A stretch of DNA of 64,000 nucleotides from Cellvibrionaceae bacterium 1162T.S.0a.05 (GCA_000964245.1 LANB01000001.1:971501-1035500); one strand, 5' to 3'. Positions 43,137-52,885 are shown, numbered from the stretch's first letter. A program made the numbers and translations. Notes: a model not told the origin generated them from the sequence alone.

Positions 43137-44708
43137 TCAACCCATTGACTTGGGCCAATAGGTATTGACTCTTAATCCACCCTGATCGGGTGAAACCAAT
43201 TCGACCCTGCCGTGAAAGCTCTCAACCAACTTCTTGACCAATGAAAGGCCCATGCCGCTGCCTTCAACCTCGTCACGCGAGCGCAAGGTCTGAAACATTT
43301 CCAATGCTTTTTCATGGAGGCCAGGTTTAATACCTGGACCATCATCCTGTACCGTCAGAATGTACTCCCTTTCATTCTCCTCGCAAAGTACTTGAATAAC
43401 ACCTTCACCACGATCATGATGTTTAATGGAATTGGAAATTAAATTCCTCAAAACAATCTCGACGGGTGTTCTCGGTAACTTCCACACCACCCGATTTTCC
43501 GACGTTGATAAATTAAAGCTTTTGGATTCGGCAATTAATTCAAAATGCGTTTTTGCGAGATCGAGGATATCAATCTCTTCATACTTGTAGTCAAACCGTC
43601 CGATACGAGAATACTCAAGTAAATCATCGAGCAGCTTCTGCATTCTGACGACTCTTTGACGCATTAACTTTAAATGTTTTTTAGAGTCATCTGGCAATAT
43701 TTCTTCGCAGTCCTCACCTACCCATCCAGCCAACTGACCAATTGCCATTAGCGGTGACTTAAGATCATGAGATGCGATGTAGGCAAATTGCGAGAGATCC
43801 TCATTGACTTTGGTCAATTGCTCATTGAGCATATTGGCTTTCTGCTCTTCCTCTTTTATTCGTTGACTAGGCTCAACAATTATTTTTTCTGCGACAAAAC
43901 GAAATACAACCAAAAAGAAAATCATGACTGCGAAAGCCAGCAGCGCAACATTCACAACAAGGGCATTAATGGAGTTGATATAGGGTGTGGTTTCAAACTT
44001 TAAATGGAAATAGGAGACCGATAATGGAATTTCAAAAGTCTTTTCAATGTAGTGTTCAAAGCTATCACGCCCTAGCGAGAAGACCTTGCGACTCTGCTGC
44101 AGTATTGATATCTCCAGGTTATTGTTTTGATCACCACTTGCAATCACCTCACTCAGTGACTCGGGGACTTCTGCAACCAGGACCCCTTCGGGATAACCGT
44201 TGTAAACAACAGGCACCACATAGAGAATACTGACTGTATTTCCTTCCTTTTCAATAAAATAAATAAAGCCCTCTATTTTCTCAAGAAGAATATCTTCCGC
44301 AGCCGTTTTTACAACATCGGGAATAAGCATGCCGTGAACGGTTTCTACAATCATTTCACTCTCAATATTTAAAAGCGCGTAATTGGCTCTTTTGCCGAAC
44401 ACTAATAGCTCACTCAACTGATCCTTTAGTAAGGCTTGCTCTCGAGACTGCAAACTGCCATTCATGCTTGCAGCAACAATAATGGGTATCGCTGCACGGT
44501 CTTTAATAAGTTGGATATGATTGTCGAGATAATTATCAAGCAAGTTTTCGATAGTGTTCATTTCAATATCGATTAACTCTTCGGTGTTAGTCGCAAGCAC
44601 TTTCTTGACCGAAAAATAACCGACAGTCACTACCGCCAGAGTCAGTGTGACAACGATGGATATGATAAAAATTGATACAGAGGTAGCGACATTAATTTGT
44701 TTTGTCAC
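43137..44708 (-). CDS. Membrane sensor histidine kinase
   Basis: 523 aa, GTG start with AGGGTG upstream. Helix 1 (VSIFIISIVVTLTLAVVTVG) and helix 2 (NVALLAFAVMIFFLVVF, about 250) flank a periplasmic sensing domain of about 215 residues with a Cache-like EGFIYFIEKEGNTVSILYVV stretch. The kinase core has the H-box FAYIASHDLKSPL, N-box LISNSIKHHD, G1 box DDGPGI and G2 box GSGMGLSLVKKLV. It probably senses a ligand-bound periplasmic binding protein, as the gene next upstream encodes one, 30 bases away. Same operon as the receiver and GGDEF/EAL genes. Confidence 0.88.
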   Translation of the reverse strand: MTKQINVATSVSIFIISIVVTLTLAVVTVGYFSVKKVLATNTEELIDIEMNTIENLLDNYLDNHIQLIKDRAAIPIIVAASMNGSLQSREQALLKDQLSELLVFGKRANYALLNIESEMIVETVHGMLIPDVVKTAAEDILLEKIEGFIYFIEKEGNTVSILYVVPVVYNGYPEGVLVAEVPESLSEVIASGDQNNNLEISILQQSRKVFSLGRDSFEHYIEKTFEIPLSVSYFHLKFETTPYINSINALVVNVALLAFAVMIFFLVVFRFVAEKIIVEPSQRIKEEEQKANMLNEQLTKVNEDLSQFAYIASHDLKSPLMAIGQLAGWVGEDCEEILPDDSKKHLKLMRQRVVRMQKLLDDLLEYSRIGRFDYKYEEIDILDLAKTHFELIAESKSFNLSTSENRVVWKLPRTPVEIVLRNLISNSIKHHDRGEGVIQVLCEENEREYILTVQDDGPGIKPGLHEKALEMFQTLRSRDEVEGSGMGLSLVKKLVESFHGRVELVSPDQGGLRVNTYWPKSMG

Positions 44709-44738
44709 GGTACACCCTGAGAGCCCGCACCCGGGTTT

Positions 44739-45995
44739 TTAATTTTCATTACGATATTCCCAGGGATAAAGTTTTATTGAACCAGAGTTCAAAAAAACTC
44801 CTATGGCAATATCCTCTATAGTGAGTGCTTCATGAGCATCGGGGTTTTTCGGTGAATATTCGGAAAAAGCGTGTTGATATGTCTTGATCAAACCCTCTAC
44901 GGGCTTAGTCTGATTTTCGAGTGCGTTTCGTAGCTGACGCCTTAACACTTTGATATCCGCTTCAGTATCGCACTGACTTAAGGCCTCTAACAACAGCAGG
45001 GTTATATCGTAACCGTGAATAAAGCCGGTGGCCGCTTGAATATCCTCCGGCGCAGAGTAGTCTGAATATCTTGAAATCGCTGACTTCAATACCTGGCTTT
45101 GCTTTTTTGAAAGCGACTCCTTTAAAAATGAAAAGCGAGTTTGTAAAACGTAGAGTTCAACATCTTTTAGTACAGAGAGCCCAACACGATCAATAAAATC
45201 ACCACCTGTTATGCCCCAGTGGCTAATCACTGGAAGTTCAAGTTCGTCTTCAATTTTTGACATCGCATCAATTAAATAAGCACCTTCATTGGTATTCGCA
45301 ACAAGGTACACAGAATCTGCGCCATTTTTCATGCATGTTTCCAGAATCGCAGACGCTGAGCTCGATTTGGTACCCCAATCAAACCTTAAGACAACCAAAG
45401 GCGAAAGACCCCTTTTCTCGAGCGCTCGAGTCATCGTACGCAAATTCGAATCGCCCCAACCCGTGCTTTCCAAAACCAGGCATGGCTTGGTAAGTTTTTT
45501 GTTGTCTACAGCAAAACTGACTATCACTTCACCCGCTTTGGTATCGTCAATGGAGAGCCGAAAAATCCAGTTTTGACGTGAAAGGTAGCGCGTGATCGGT
45601 CCGGCCGCCGCCCAGGGGTCTAAATACAAGACCTCATTTCTATTAATAAAATCACGATTTTTTATCAAGGGCGGCGAATGCAAACCGGCATACATTACTA
45701 GCGCCTTATTATTATCAAGGTAGGTTTTGATGTTACGTTTACTGCGCGTAACATTGCCTCTGTGATCCAGGCGCTCAATGCGCAAGGTTTTGTTTTTCAC
45801 TTTGAAATCGACTTCAGCCAACGCCGTTTGGATACCACGTTCGATCGCTATTGACGACGTTGCATAGCTAGAGAAATCAGCATCAATGTACAACACCAAT
45901 TCATCATCCGTAATTTCAGCGAATGACCAACACGAGATGCTACAAAGTACAAGAAAGGAAAATATGGCGTGCCGAACTTTCATTTTCTGCGACAT
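44739..45995 (-). CDS. Periplasmic amino-acid-type binding protein (Peripla_BP_6)
   Basis: About 418 aa. The start at 45995 (MSQKMKVRHAIFSFLVL) or the ATG four codons on are both possible; ribosome binding sites are weak, and further upstream starts do not give a signal peptide. The mature part follows the LIV-type binding-protein fold: LVLYIDADFSSYATSSIAIE, RGIQTALAEVD, ALVMYAGLHSPPLI, QNWIFRLSIDDTKAGEVIV, KPCLVLESTGWGDSN and HGYDITLLLLEAL. No permease or ATPase lies beside it, so it more likely serves signalling through the kinase downstream than transport. Confidence 0.8.
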   Translation of the reverse strand: MSQKMKVRHAIFSFLVLCSISCWSFAEITDDELVLYIDADFSSYATSSIAIERGIQTALAEVDFKVKNKTLRIERLDHRGNVTRSKRNIKTYLDNNKALVMYAGLHSPPLIKNRDFINRNEVLYLDPWAAAGPITRYLSRQNWIFRLSIDDTKAGEVIVSFAVDNKKLTKPCLVLESTGWGDSNLRTMTRALEKRGLSPLVVLRFDWGTKSSSASAILETCMKNGADSVYLVANTNEGAYLIDAMSKIEDELELPVISHWGITGGDFIDRVGLSVLKDVELYVLQTRFSFLKESLSKKQSQVLKSAISRYSDYSAPEDIQAATGFIHGYDITLLLLEALSQCDTEADIKVLRRQLRNALENQTKPVEGLIKTYQHAFSEYSPKNPDAHEALTIEDIAIGVFLNSGSIKLYPWEYRNEN

Positions 45996-46235
45996 TTTAA
46001 GTTTCAGGATGTTATTTTGTGTGCCTGTAAGTTTAGACGAGAAATGATCCCGGCCAAATGATTTAGATGACAATACTCGCTGTGTTTGTGAGACAATCAG
46101 CCGTGATCAATGGCGCACAACACCAAAGGCAAAGGCGCAACATCGGTTTGAGTAAAAACCTCGCCTATAGGCCGTAAAACTATAATACTTTGGGCTGAAG
46201 CACCGATTCAGCGCTAGCAAATTAAGGCAAATCAC

Positions 46236-47216
46236 ATGGGACTTTTAATAAACGGTGAATGGCACGACAAATGGTACGACACCGACAAGACAGGTGGCGA
46301 ATTCGAACGTGAGGCAGCGCAGTTACGCAACTGGATTACAGCAGATGGCAAGCCTGGCCCCGAGGGTGAAGGCGGCTTTAAAGCCGAGAGTGGCCGCTAT
46401 CATCTGTACGTTTCTCTCGCCTGCCCCTGGGCACACCGCACCCTGATTTTTCGCAAATTGAAAGCGCTTGAAACGCATATTGGTGTTTCGATTGTGAGCC
46501 CCGACATGCTTGAACACGGCTGGACTTTTAATAAAGATGAAGGGAGCAGCGGTGATGCACTGTTTAATAGCCGCTATTTTCACGAGATCTATACACGCAA
46601 TAAAACAGATTATTCGGGCAGAGTGACCGTCCCTGTCCTTTGGGATAAGGAAAAGAACTGTATTGTGAGCAACGAATCTTCTGAAATTATTCGCATGTTC
46701 AACAGCGCTTTCAATGAATTAACAGGGAATACCCTTAACTTTTACCCGAAAGAAAAACACGCGGAAATTGACCGAATCAATGCATTGGTTTACGACAACA
46801 TTAACAATGGCGTTTACCGCACCGGATTTGCAACCAAACAACACGCCTATGAAAAGGCATTTAATGCACTTTTCGCGGCTCTCGACTCCATTGAAAACCG
46901 CCTGGCTTCCACCCGTTATTTAACCGGTGATGAAATTACAGAAGCCGATTGGCGACTTTTTACAACGCTGATTCGCTTTGATGCTGTCTATTACGGGCAT
47001 TTCAAATGCAACAAATACCGGCTGGAAGACTATGCCAACCTTAGCCACTATGTGCGCGAACTTTATCAATGGCCTTCCGTTGCTGAGACCGTCGATTTTT
47101 ACCACATCAAACGTCACTACTATTACAGTCACAAGACGATAAATCCAACGCGTGTTGTTCCTCTTGGGCCAGCTTTGGACTTTGATCGCGCACACAATCG
47201 AGGCCACCCTGGCTGA
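46236..47216 (+). CDS. yqjG: Glutathionyl-hydroquinone reductase (YqjG/ECM4 family)
   Basis: 326 aa, full length. GGEFEREAAQLRNWITADGK and YHLYVSLACPWAHRTLIFRK, with the catalytic Cys in ACPWAHR, are the omega/xi-class glutathione transferase signature. VPVLWDKEKNCIVSNESSEI is the glutathione-contacting strand, RYLTGDEITEADWRLFTTLI the C-terminal helix, and the tail has KRHYYYSH and NPTRVVPLGP. Reduces glutathionyl-hydroquinones to hydroquinones in the cytoplasm. Ribosome binding site AAGGCAAATCAC. Convergent with arfB. Confidence 0.93.
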   Translation: MGLLINGEWHDKWYDTDKTGGEFEREAAQLRNWITADGKPGPEGEGGFKAESGRYHLYVSLACPWAHRTLIFRKLKALETHIGVSIVSPDMLEHGWTFNKDEGSSGDALFNSRYFHEIYTRNKTDYSGRVTVPVLWDKEKNCIVSNESSEIIRMFNSAFNELTGNTLNFYPKEKHAEIDRINALVYDNINNGVYRTGFATKQHAYEKAFNALFAALDSIENRLASTRYLTGDEITEADWRLFTTLIRFDAVYYGHFKCNKYRLEDYANLSHYVRELYQWPSVAETVDFYHIKRHYYYSHKTINPTRVVPLGPALDFDRAHNRGHPG

Positions 47217-47232
47217 GGCAATGCCCTACAAA

Positions 47233-47649
47233 CTAATCCAGATCAACTTTCGCGCGCAGCGCCTTTAGCGCGCCCTGACGAGTTTTCTTATCCAGACGTT
47301 TCTTGATAGAAGACTTGCTCGCCTTGGTAGCAATGCGCGGCTTCGGTTTTTTACTTACACTGATTACCAGTTCCTGTAATCGCTTGAGTGCATCATCGCG
47401 ATTTTTTTCCTGACTACGAAATCGCTGCGCCTTGATGATGAGCACGCCCTCTTTGGATATACGCCTGTCTTTTAAATCAAGCAGGCGTTCTTTAAATACT
47501 TCTGGCAAACTGGACGTAGAAATATCGAAACGCAAGTGCACAGCTGTCGATACTTTATTTACATTTTGTCCGCCTGCCCCTTGTGCGCGTACGGCAGTGA
47601 TCTCATATTCACTTTCAGGGATGACAATATTGTCTTTAATCACCAACAT
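47233..47649 (-). CDS. arfB: Alternative ribosome-rescue factor B
   Basis: 138 aa, matching the usual length of about 140. QGAGGQNVNKVST near residue 28 holds the GGQ that hydrolyses peptidyl-tRNA, as in class I release factors. The C-terminal third (KKPKPRIATKASKSSIKKRL, then DKKTRQG) is a basic tail that enters the mRNA channel of stalled ribosomes. No stop-codon recognition domain is present. Convergent with yqjG, and separated from the GDSL esterase gene upstream. Confidence 0.93.
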   Translation of the reverse strand: MLVIKDNIVIPESEYEITAVRAQGAGGQNVNKVSTAVHLRFDISTSSLPEVFKERLLDLKDRRISKEGVLIIKAQRFRSQEKNRDDALKRLQELVISVSKKPKPRIATKASKSSIKKRLDKKTRQGALKALRAKVDLD

Positions 47650-47702
47650 AATTTTTGAGTATTTTTTTTAAATTCAACTGCGTCATTCAAAGCCCGAACA
47701 GG

Positions 47703-48323
47703 CTAAAGTGCGCCGTGCTCCTGCAAGCGCTCATAGAGACGCTCCGCCATCAAACGGTAGCCTTCTGCATTAAAGTGTATCGAGTCAGATTTATATTTTG
47801 GCTTTTTCAACAAACTTGCGAGTAAATCGCGCTCATAAACCAATTGATATTCTTCCGCTAACTCATCGTAAAGTGGTGCCGCTGCGGAAAATAAACTTTT
47901 CTCTGGCACCCCGACCAGCACAACATCTATCGAACGCTTTTGTGCTGTTTCTATCATCGCAGCAAGATTGTCTTTCGTCTGCGATAAATTCTGGTTACGC
48001 AGTATGTCGTTACCGCCTTCGATCAATATCACAAGGTCAACGGCATGCTTATCGAGGAGTTCCGGGAAGCGTGCGACACCTTGCGCTGTGACCTCACCGG
48101 AAATGCCTGCATTGACGACCGTCCTTCCCGAGAGCTGAGTCAGAATTGCGGGGTAGCTGTTTTCGCGTTGAGTGCCCACCCCAGCCGTCAGACTATCGCC
48201 AAAAGCTAATATCGTGCCGCTTTCAGGAATCGGCTGGAGTTCAACTTTTTCACACGCCGCCAGCAAACAGACCAGCAGCAGGAAACAGACCCCGGGGAGT
48301 TTGATACGTAATGTTTGATACAT
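47703..48323 (-). CDS. GDSL/SGNH esterase lipoprotein (TesA-like)
   Basis: 206 aa. Lipoprotein signal with lipobox LLAAC near residue 24 (VCLLAACEKVE). FGDSLTAGVG is block I with the nucleophile Ser, NAGISGE block II, LIEGGNDILRN block III with Asn, and DSIHFNAEGY block V with catalytic Asp and His. Resembles TesA, a periplasmic arylesterase/thioesterase, but carries a lipid anchor. Substrate not assigned. Located 53 bases upstream of arfB. Confidence 0.88.
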   Translation of the reverse strand: MYQTLRIKLPGVCFLLLVCLLAACEKVELQPIPESGTILAFGDSLTAGVGTQRENSYPAILTQLSGRTVVNAGISGEVTAQGVARFPELLDKHAVDLVILIEGGNDILRNQNLSQTKDNLAAMIETAQKRSIDVVLVGVPEKSLFSAAAPLYDELAEEYQLVYERDLLASLLKKPKYKSDSIHFNAEGYRLMAERLYERLQEHGAL

Positions 48324-48360
48324 GTGTCCAAGGCTTTGTTTATAATGATGCTTCTATACT

Positions 48361-48396
48361 CTCATATCTAAACACTCATATCTAAACACTCATAAC
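48361..48396. repeat. 14-base tandem repeat, 2.5 copies
   Basis: CTCATATCTAAACA is present at 48361-48374 and 48375-48388, followed by a half copy CTCATAAC. It lies in the divergent region between the GDSL gene and the DUF1800 gene. Confidence 0.85.
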
Positions 48397-48609
48397 AGTG
48401 CCCGCGAAGTACAAGCGCTACAAACACGATGACAGGCACGTATTCGAACTTTTCCGTTTAAGCCCCGCGCCTTACCACCAGTCAAGCCAGACCGATGCCG
48501 ACTTTACGTGCTTTGGATATTTGGGTAGTGTGGATTGCCTTAAACGGCTGTTTTGACATAACTTGACGCCAAAAGTGCGCAAGAAAGAACGAACACGAAA
48601 GGGGTGACA

Positions 48610-51111
48610 ATGGTGCAAAGGCTGGTTTTCTGGGCAGTTACCCTTGGCGTTCTGACCGCTTGTGGCGGTGGCGGCAGCGATGACGCCAACTCGCCCTCAT
48701 CGACCTCCAGCTCGTCCTCGGCGAGCACAGCTGCCTCCTCCAGCAGCAATAGCTCGAGCGCTTCATCGTCAGGCACATCAAGCTCGTCCAGTTCATCGAC
48801 CTCTTCCAGCAGCAGTGCGTCCTCCAGCGCCTCCTCGGGTGGCACAGCTCAAGAACCCGAAAAAAGCTTCCAGCTACAATTTGACGGCCAAAATCCCCTC
48901 TATGATTGGCGAGCGGAAAACTGGTCTGGTCTCGCGGCATTTGAAATGGCCATCATCGATGAAAGCCTGCAAATTTCACCCAATTGGGGAAGCCCCTCGG
49001 ATTATTCCGTCGTTTTTCATACGCTCTGGGCCAATGCTGATTTTCGCGGAGCCGATATCAGCTTCTCGTTTTTTCTGCCGGCGGACTATGTCGCTGACGG
49101 ACAACTGCACATCCAGCCCTTTATTCGCGACAAAAATGGCAAATTCGCCGCGATCAGTTATCTCAATTCAAATGAATTAACGGCGGGCTGGAATAGCTTA
49201 AGTTACAGCGACCTCGGCCTCAGCTACACCCTGAACTATGAAAGCGACGGCTTTCAACTCAGCGAAATCGCCCAAATAGGCCTCGGTTTTTTTGCGGACG
49301 GTAAGCCTGCCACTGTCGAGGGGGCCTTCTTACTCGATAACCTGCTGATAGAATTGAGTGACGAGGCTGCCGCTCCGGGAGAAAACCAACCGGGTGAACC
49401 TGTGCACAATGCCCTGGTATTGGCCGGAGACACTGCAGCCGACCCGGCTCTTCCGAGGCCGGGTGACGAGAATTACGAGGCCGCTACCGAAACCGTGCGT
49501 TTTTTGCAGCAGGCTAGCTTTGGTGCAACGGCCAAATCCGTTATGGCTGCCATGGCGCAAACCCCGGAAGAGTGGATCGACGCACAAATCGCGCTCCCCA
49601 CCACCTACCACCTTCCCCTGCTCGATCGCTATGTCGCGCAATTTGGGCTCGAACCCATTCCGGCAGTGGAGTTGGATGAAGAGGGATGGGCCCGAGACCT
49701 GCACCGCTCGGATGTCTGGTGGGCCGCCGCAGTGTGGGGAGAAGACCAACTGCGCCAGAAAGTGGCCTATGCACTGAGTCAGATTCTTGTCATATCCAAT
49801 GTGTCTGATGTGCTTTTCAACGATTCACGCGGAATCGCCAATTACCAGGATATCCTATTGGAGCATGCGTTTGGAAATTATCGCGACCTCCTCTACCACA
49901 TCACGCTCAACCCGATGATGGGTGAGTACCTCAGCATGATTCGCAACGAAAAAGCCGATGCGAGCCGCAATATTCGCCCCGATGAAAATTACGCGCGCGA
50001 GATTATGCAGCTATTCAGTATCGGCCTGGTGGAACTCAATCTGGATGGCAGCGTAAAACTCGATAGCGAAGATCAGCCCATACCCACTTACGGCCAAACT
50101 GAAATCAAGGAATTAGCGCGCGTCTTTACGGGCTGGAATACAGCCAACGCCCGTATTTGGTGGGAGTGGCAAAGTGCAGGAACTGCTGAAACCCTGCCGA
50201 TGACTGCATTCGATGGCTACCACGACTTTGGCGAAAAAATTCTGTTTGATGACCAGGTTATTCCGGCCAATCTCAGCCCGGACGCAGACATTCAGGCGGC
50301 ACTGGACATTCTATTCAATCACCCGAACATCGCGCCTTTTATTTCCAAACAACTAATACAGCGATTGGTAACAAGCAACCCTTCACCGGCTTACGTAGAG
50401 CGCGTCGCCAGCGTTTTTAATAACAATGGCAACGATGTAAAAGGCGATATGACGGCCGTCATTAAAGCTATTTTACTGGACGATGAAGCCCGCAATGGCC
50501 ACACAGACAATCCCACCCAATTTGGTAAATTGCGCGAACCCCTGCTGCAACGCACACAACTGTTTCGTGCATTCAAAGCGCAAGGTGCGCCCTTCATAGG
50601 CGAGAATGAGCAAGTTTATTTTCGTATTCGCCAGCATGGCTCCTGGAGAGATATCGGACAGCGCCCCTTTGGCAGTTTTTCCGTTTTCAATTTCTATCGC
50701 CCGGATTATCAACCAACCGGCCCAATCAAAGACGCTGACCTCGTCGCACCGGAAATGCAAATCATGACCGAGAGCCAAATGATGACCGCCAACAATCATC
50801 TGGGCACCAATATCTATTGGCGCGACTCACTGGGTGATTGGCCACGATCTGAAACGCCGGGCCTGGATTGGGACAATTATCCAAACCAACTTTATTTAGC
50901 GAATGAAAAAGCGCTCGCTCCCGATCGTGAAGCGCTTCTCGATAAAGTCAATTTATTGTTCACAGCGGGCCAACTCGACCCGGCAAGCTATAACGAAATT
51001 CTTGCATTTATGGAAAACCAGGATGCAAGCGCAGGCGGCGCGTGGCTTTATCTGATTTACGACACACTGCTGCTGGTGTCTTCAACACCTGAATTTGCCG
51101 TCCAGCGCTAG
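48610..51111 (+). CDS. Poly-Ser lipoprotein with DUF1800 domain
   Basis: 833 aa from the ATG at 48610, chosen because AGGGGTGACA lies at the right distance; the in-frame GTG at 48604 is within that site. Lipobox LTACGGGGSD is followed by a Ser-rich linker at about 30-80. A beta-sandwich, CBM-like domain (about 85-245, FQLQFDGQNPLYDWRAENWS and AFLLDNLLIELSD) precedes the DUF1800 domain (about 285-833), opened by RFLQQASFGATAKSVMAAMA and containing NYAREIMQLFSIGLVELNLD and FTGWNTANARIWW. DUF1800 proteins are of unknown biochemical role. The next gene is DUF1501, 11 bases away. Confidence 0.88.
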   Translation: MVQRLVFWAVTLGVLTACGGGGSDDANSPSSTSSSSSASTAASSSSNSSSASSSGTSSSSSSSTSSSSSASSSASSGGTAQEPEKSFQLQFDGQNPLYDWRAENWSGLAAFEMAIIDESLQISPNWGSPSDYSVVFHTLWANADFRGADISFSFFLPADYVADGQLHIQPFIRDKNGKFAAISYLNSNELTAGWNSLSYSDLGLSYTLNYESDGFQLSEIAQIGLGFFADGKPATVEGAFLLDNLLIELSDEAAAPGENQPGEPVHNALVLAGDTAADPALPRPGDENYEAATETVRFLQQASFGATAKSVMAAMAQTPEEWIDAQIALPTTYHLPLLDRYVAQFGLEPIPAVELDEEGWARDLHRSDVWWAAAVWGEDQLRQKVAYALSQILVISNVSDVLFNDSRGIANYQDILLEHAFGNYRDLLYHITLNPMMGEYLSMIRNEKADASRNIRPDENYAREIMQLFSIGLVELNLDGSVKLDSEDQPIPTYGQTEIKELARVFTGWNTANARIWWEWQSAGTAETLPMTAFDGYHDFGEKILFDDQVIPANLSPDADIQAALDILFNHPNIAPFISKQLIQRLVTSNPSPAYVERVASVFNNNGNDVKGDMTAVIKAILLDDEARNGHTDNPTQFGKLREPLLQRTQLFRAFKAQGAPFIGENEQVYFRIRQHGSWRDIGQRPFGSFSVFNFYRPDYQPTGPIKDADLVAPEMQIMTESQMMTANNHLGTNIYWRDSLGDWPRSETPGLDWDNYPNQLYLANEKALAPDREALLDKVNLLFTAGQLDPASYNEILAFMENQDASAGGAWLYLIYDTLLLVSSTPEFAVQR

Positions 51112-51122
51112 GGGAATTTTGC

Positions 51123-52517
51123 ATGAGTAAATTTAACAACCGTATTCAAGGTCTGGACCGCAGAACTTTTCTCCGCCGCTGCGGGGCACTCGCGCTTGGC
51201 AGCAGCTGCGCACTCTCAACCCTTGGCCGCTTACAACTCGCTCATGCACAAACCAATATTGGCGATGACTATCGCGCGCTGGTTTGTGTGTTTCTTTTTG
51301 GCGGCAATGATGCATTTAATATGTTGGTCCCTCGTTCGCAATCCGCGTTTGACAACTACGCAAGCATTCGCGGTAGCTTGGCACCGACCAGGGAAGCATT
51401 ACTTCCAATCACTGCAAGCAGCCAGGACGACGAAAATTACGGCCTACACCCAAATTTGCCCGCACTGGCCGACCTCTATAATCAAGGCAAGTTGGCCTTC
51501 GTTGGCAATATTGGTGCGCTGGTTGAACCGACAAGTAAAATTGCCTACGAAAATAAAAGTGTTGCCCTGCCACCGCAATTATTTTCACATAACGATCAAC
51601 AAAAATTTGTTCAAAGTTTACAGAGCACCACTCGACGCAATGGCTGGGTGGGTCGCGCCGCCGACATTCTCAGCGACGTAAACAGTAATCAACAATTGTC
51701 TATGAACATTTCGCTCAGTGGCAGCAACCTTTGGCAAAGTGGCGCCAGCACGGTTCCCTATGCCGTCAGCCCCCAGGGAATTACCAAGCTCGAAAGCTAC
51801 AACAGAAATGCAAGCGACAGTCGCGACTTGCAACGCGTTGCGGCGCTGGAAAACATTCTTTCGCAAAGCCACAGCCACGTATTTAGCCAAAGCTATGCTG
51901 ATCTCATGACTCGCGCCTGGGACTTGAGTGACGAAGTCAGTGCCGCCGTTGCAGATGCACCCGCGCTACCCAGCGTGTTCAGTACCAACCCCTTATCGCA
52001 AGCATTGGCAATGACCGCGCAACTGATTGCCGCAAGAAATCAACTCGGCGTCAAACGGCAAACATTTTTTATCGGTATGGGAGATTTCGATACACACGGC
52101 GACCAGGCAAACCGCTACGGCGCATTAATGTCTCAATTGAATGCGGGTTTGAGTGAGTTCTATAGCGCCACTCAAGATTTAGGACTCGCTGATAAAATTA
52201 CGACCTTTACGGCATCTGATTTTGGCCGCACCTTAACAAGTAATGGCGATGGCACCGATCACGGCTGGGGCAGCCACCAACTCGTGATGGGCGATACTAT
52301 TGAGGGCGGCGATATTTACGGTGAAATGCCCGACCTCACACCCGGCAGCGCAGTCGATATGGGTGAAGGCCGAATTATTCCAACAACCAGTGTCGATCAG
52401 TTTGGCGCGACGCTGGCACGCTGGTACGGCCTGGATACGGCTCACTTTGTAGATGTCTTCCCCAATTTAGCGAACTTCGATAGCAGCGACCTTGGCTTTG
52501 TGAAAGCGGAATCGTAA
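51123..52517 (+). CDS. DUF1501 family protein with Tat signal
   Basis: 464 aa. A Tat signal (LDRRTFLRRCGALALGSSCA) leads to DDYRALVCVFLFGGNDAFNM, then LVPRS, which opens the DUF1501 (sulfatase-like) domain. Further marks are FIGMGDFDTHGDQANR, TTFTASDFGRTLTSNGDGTDHGW and GSHQLVMGD. The partner DUF1800 lipoprotein gene is 11 bases upstream; the DUF1800/DUF1501 pair is common in aquatic bacteria and its function is undescribed. GGGGAATTTTGC ribosome binding site. Confidence 0.92.
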   Translation: MSKFNNRIQGLDRRTFLRRCGALALGSSCALSTLGRLQLAHAQTNIGDDYRALVCVFLFGGNDAFNMLVPRSQSAFDNYASIRGSLAPTREALLPITASSQDDENYGLHPNLPALADLYNQGKLAFVGNIGALVEPTSKIAYENKSVALPPQLFSHNDQQKFVQSLQSTTRRNGWVGRAADILSDVNSNQQLSMNISLSGSNLWQSGASTVPYAVSPQGITKLESYNRNASDSRDLQRVAALENILSQSHSHVFSQSYADLMTRAWDLSDEVSAAVADAPALPSVFSTNPLSQALAMTAQLIAARNQLGVKRQTFFIGMGDFDTHGDQANRYGALMSQLNAGLSEFYSATQDLGLADKITTFTASDFGRTLTSNGDGTDHGWGSHQLVMGDTIEGGDIYGEMPDLTPGSAVDMGEGRIIPTTSVDQFGATLARWYGLDTAHFVDVFPNLANFDSSDLGFVKAES

Positions 52518-52549
52518 TCAAACTTTACTAACATCGAGGTATTTTCTTA

Positions 52550-52885
52550 TCAACCCTCTTTTACAAGCTGAATAATTTTTTGGGGGTTGTAGCCACGAAC
52601 GATATGTCCGTTAACAATAAGGAGAGGGATACCCCTACCGTTCAACTTATCAAAGTCGTGCTTCCCCTTTAGCGATTTTTCAATATCATATTCAATGTAT
52701 TCAACATTATTGCGACCAAGTAGTTCCCTCGTTTTTTGACAATAGCCACACCATGTTGTCGCATACAGAACCACTCGGCCATCATACCCTTCAACAAATT
52801 CTGTTTCACTTTCAAAGGGATTCTTCAGCACACCAAAATGAACCAGTAGACCGACAACCACCGCCACCACAAAAATATTTTTCAT
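52550..52885 (-). CDS. Membrane-anchored glutaredoxin-like protein
   Basis: 111 aa. An N-terminal hydrophobic segment (IFVVAVVVGLLVHFGVL) may anchor the protein. The thioredoxin-fold part has VVLYATTWCGYCQKTRELLG with the CGYC active site, and GRGIPLLIVNGHIVRGY with the cis-Pro. Likely reduces protein disulfides or mixed disulfides at the inner membrane. The ATG at 52885 is preferred to the preceding TTG. It lies convergent with DUF1501. Confidence 0.85.
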   Translation of the reverse strand: MKNIFVVAVVVGLLVHFGVLKNPFESETEFVEGYDGRVVLYATTWCGYCQKTRELLGRNNVEYIEYDIEKSLKGKHDFDKLNGRGIPLLIVNGHIVRGYNPQKIIQLVKEG

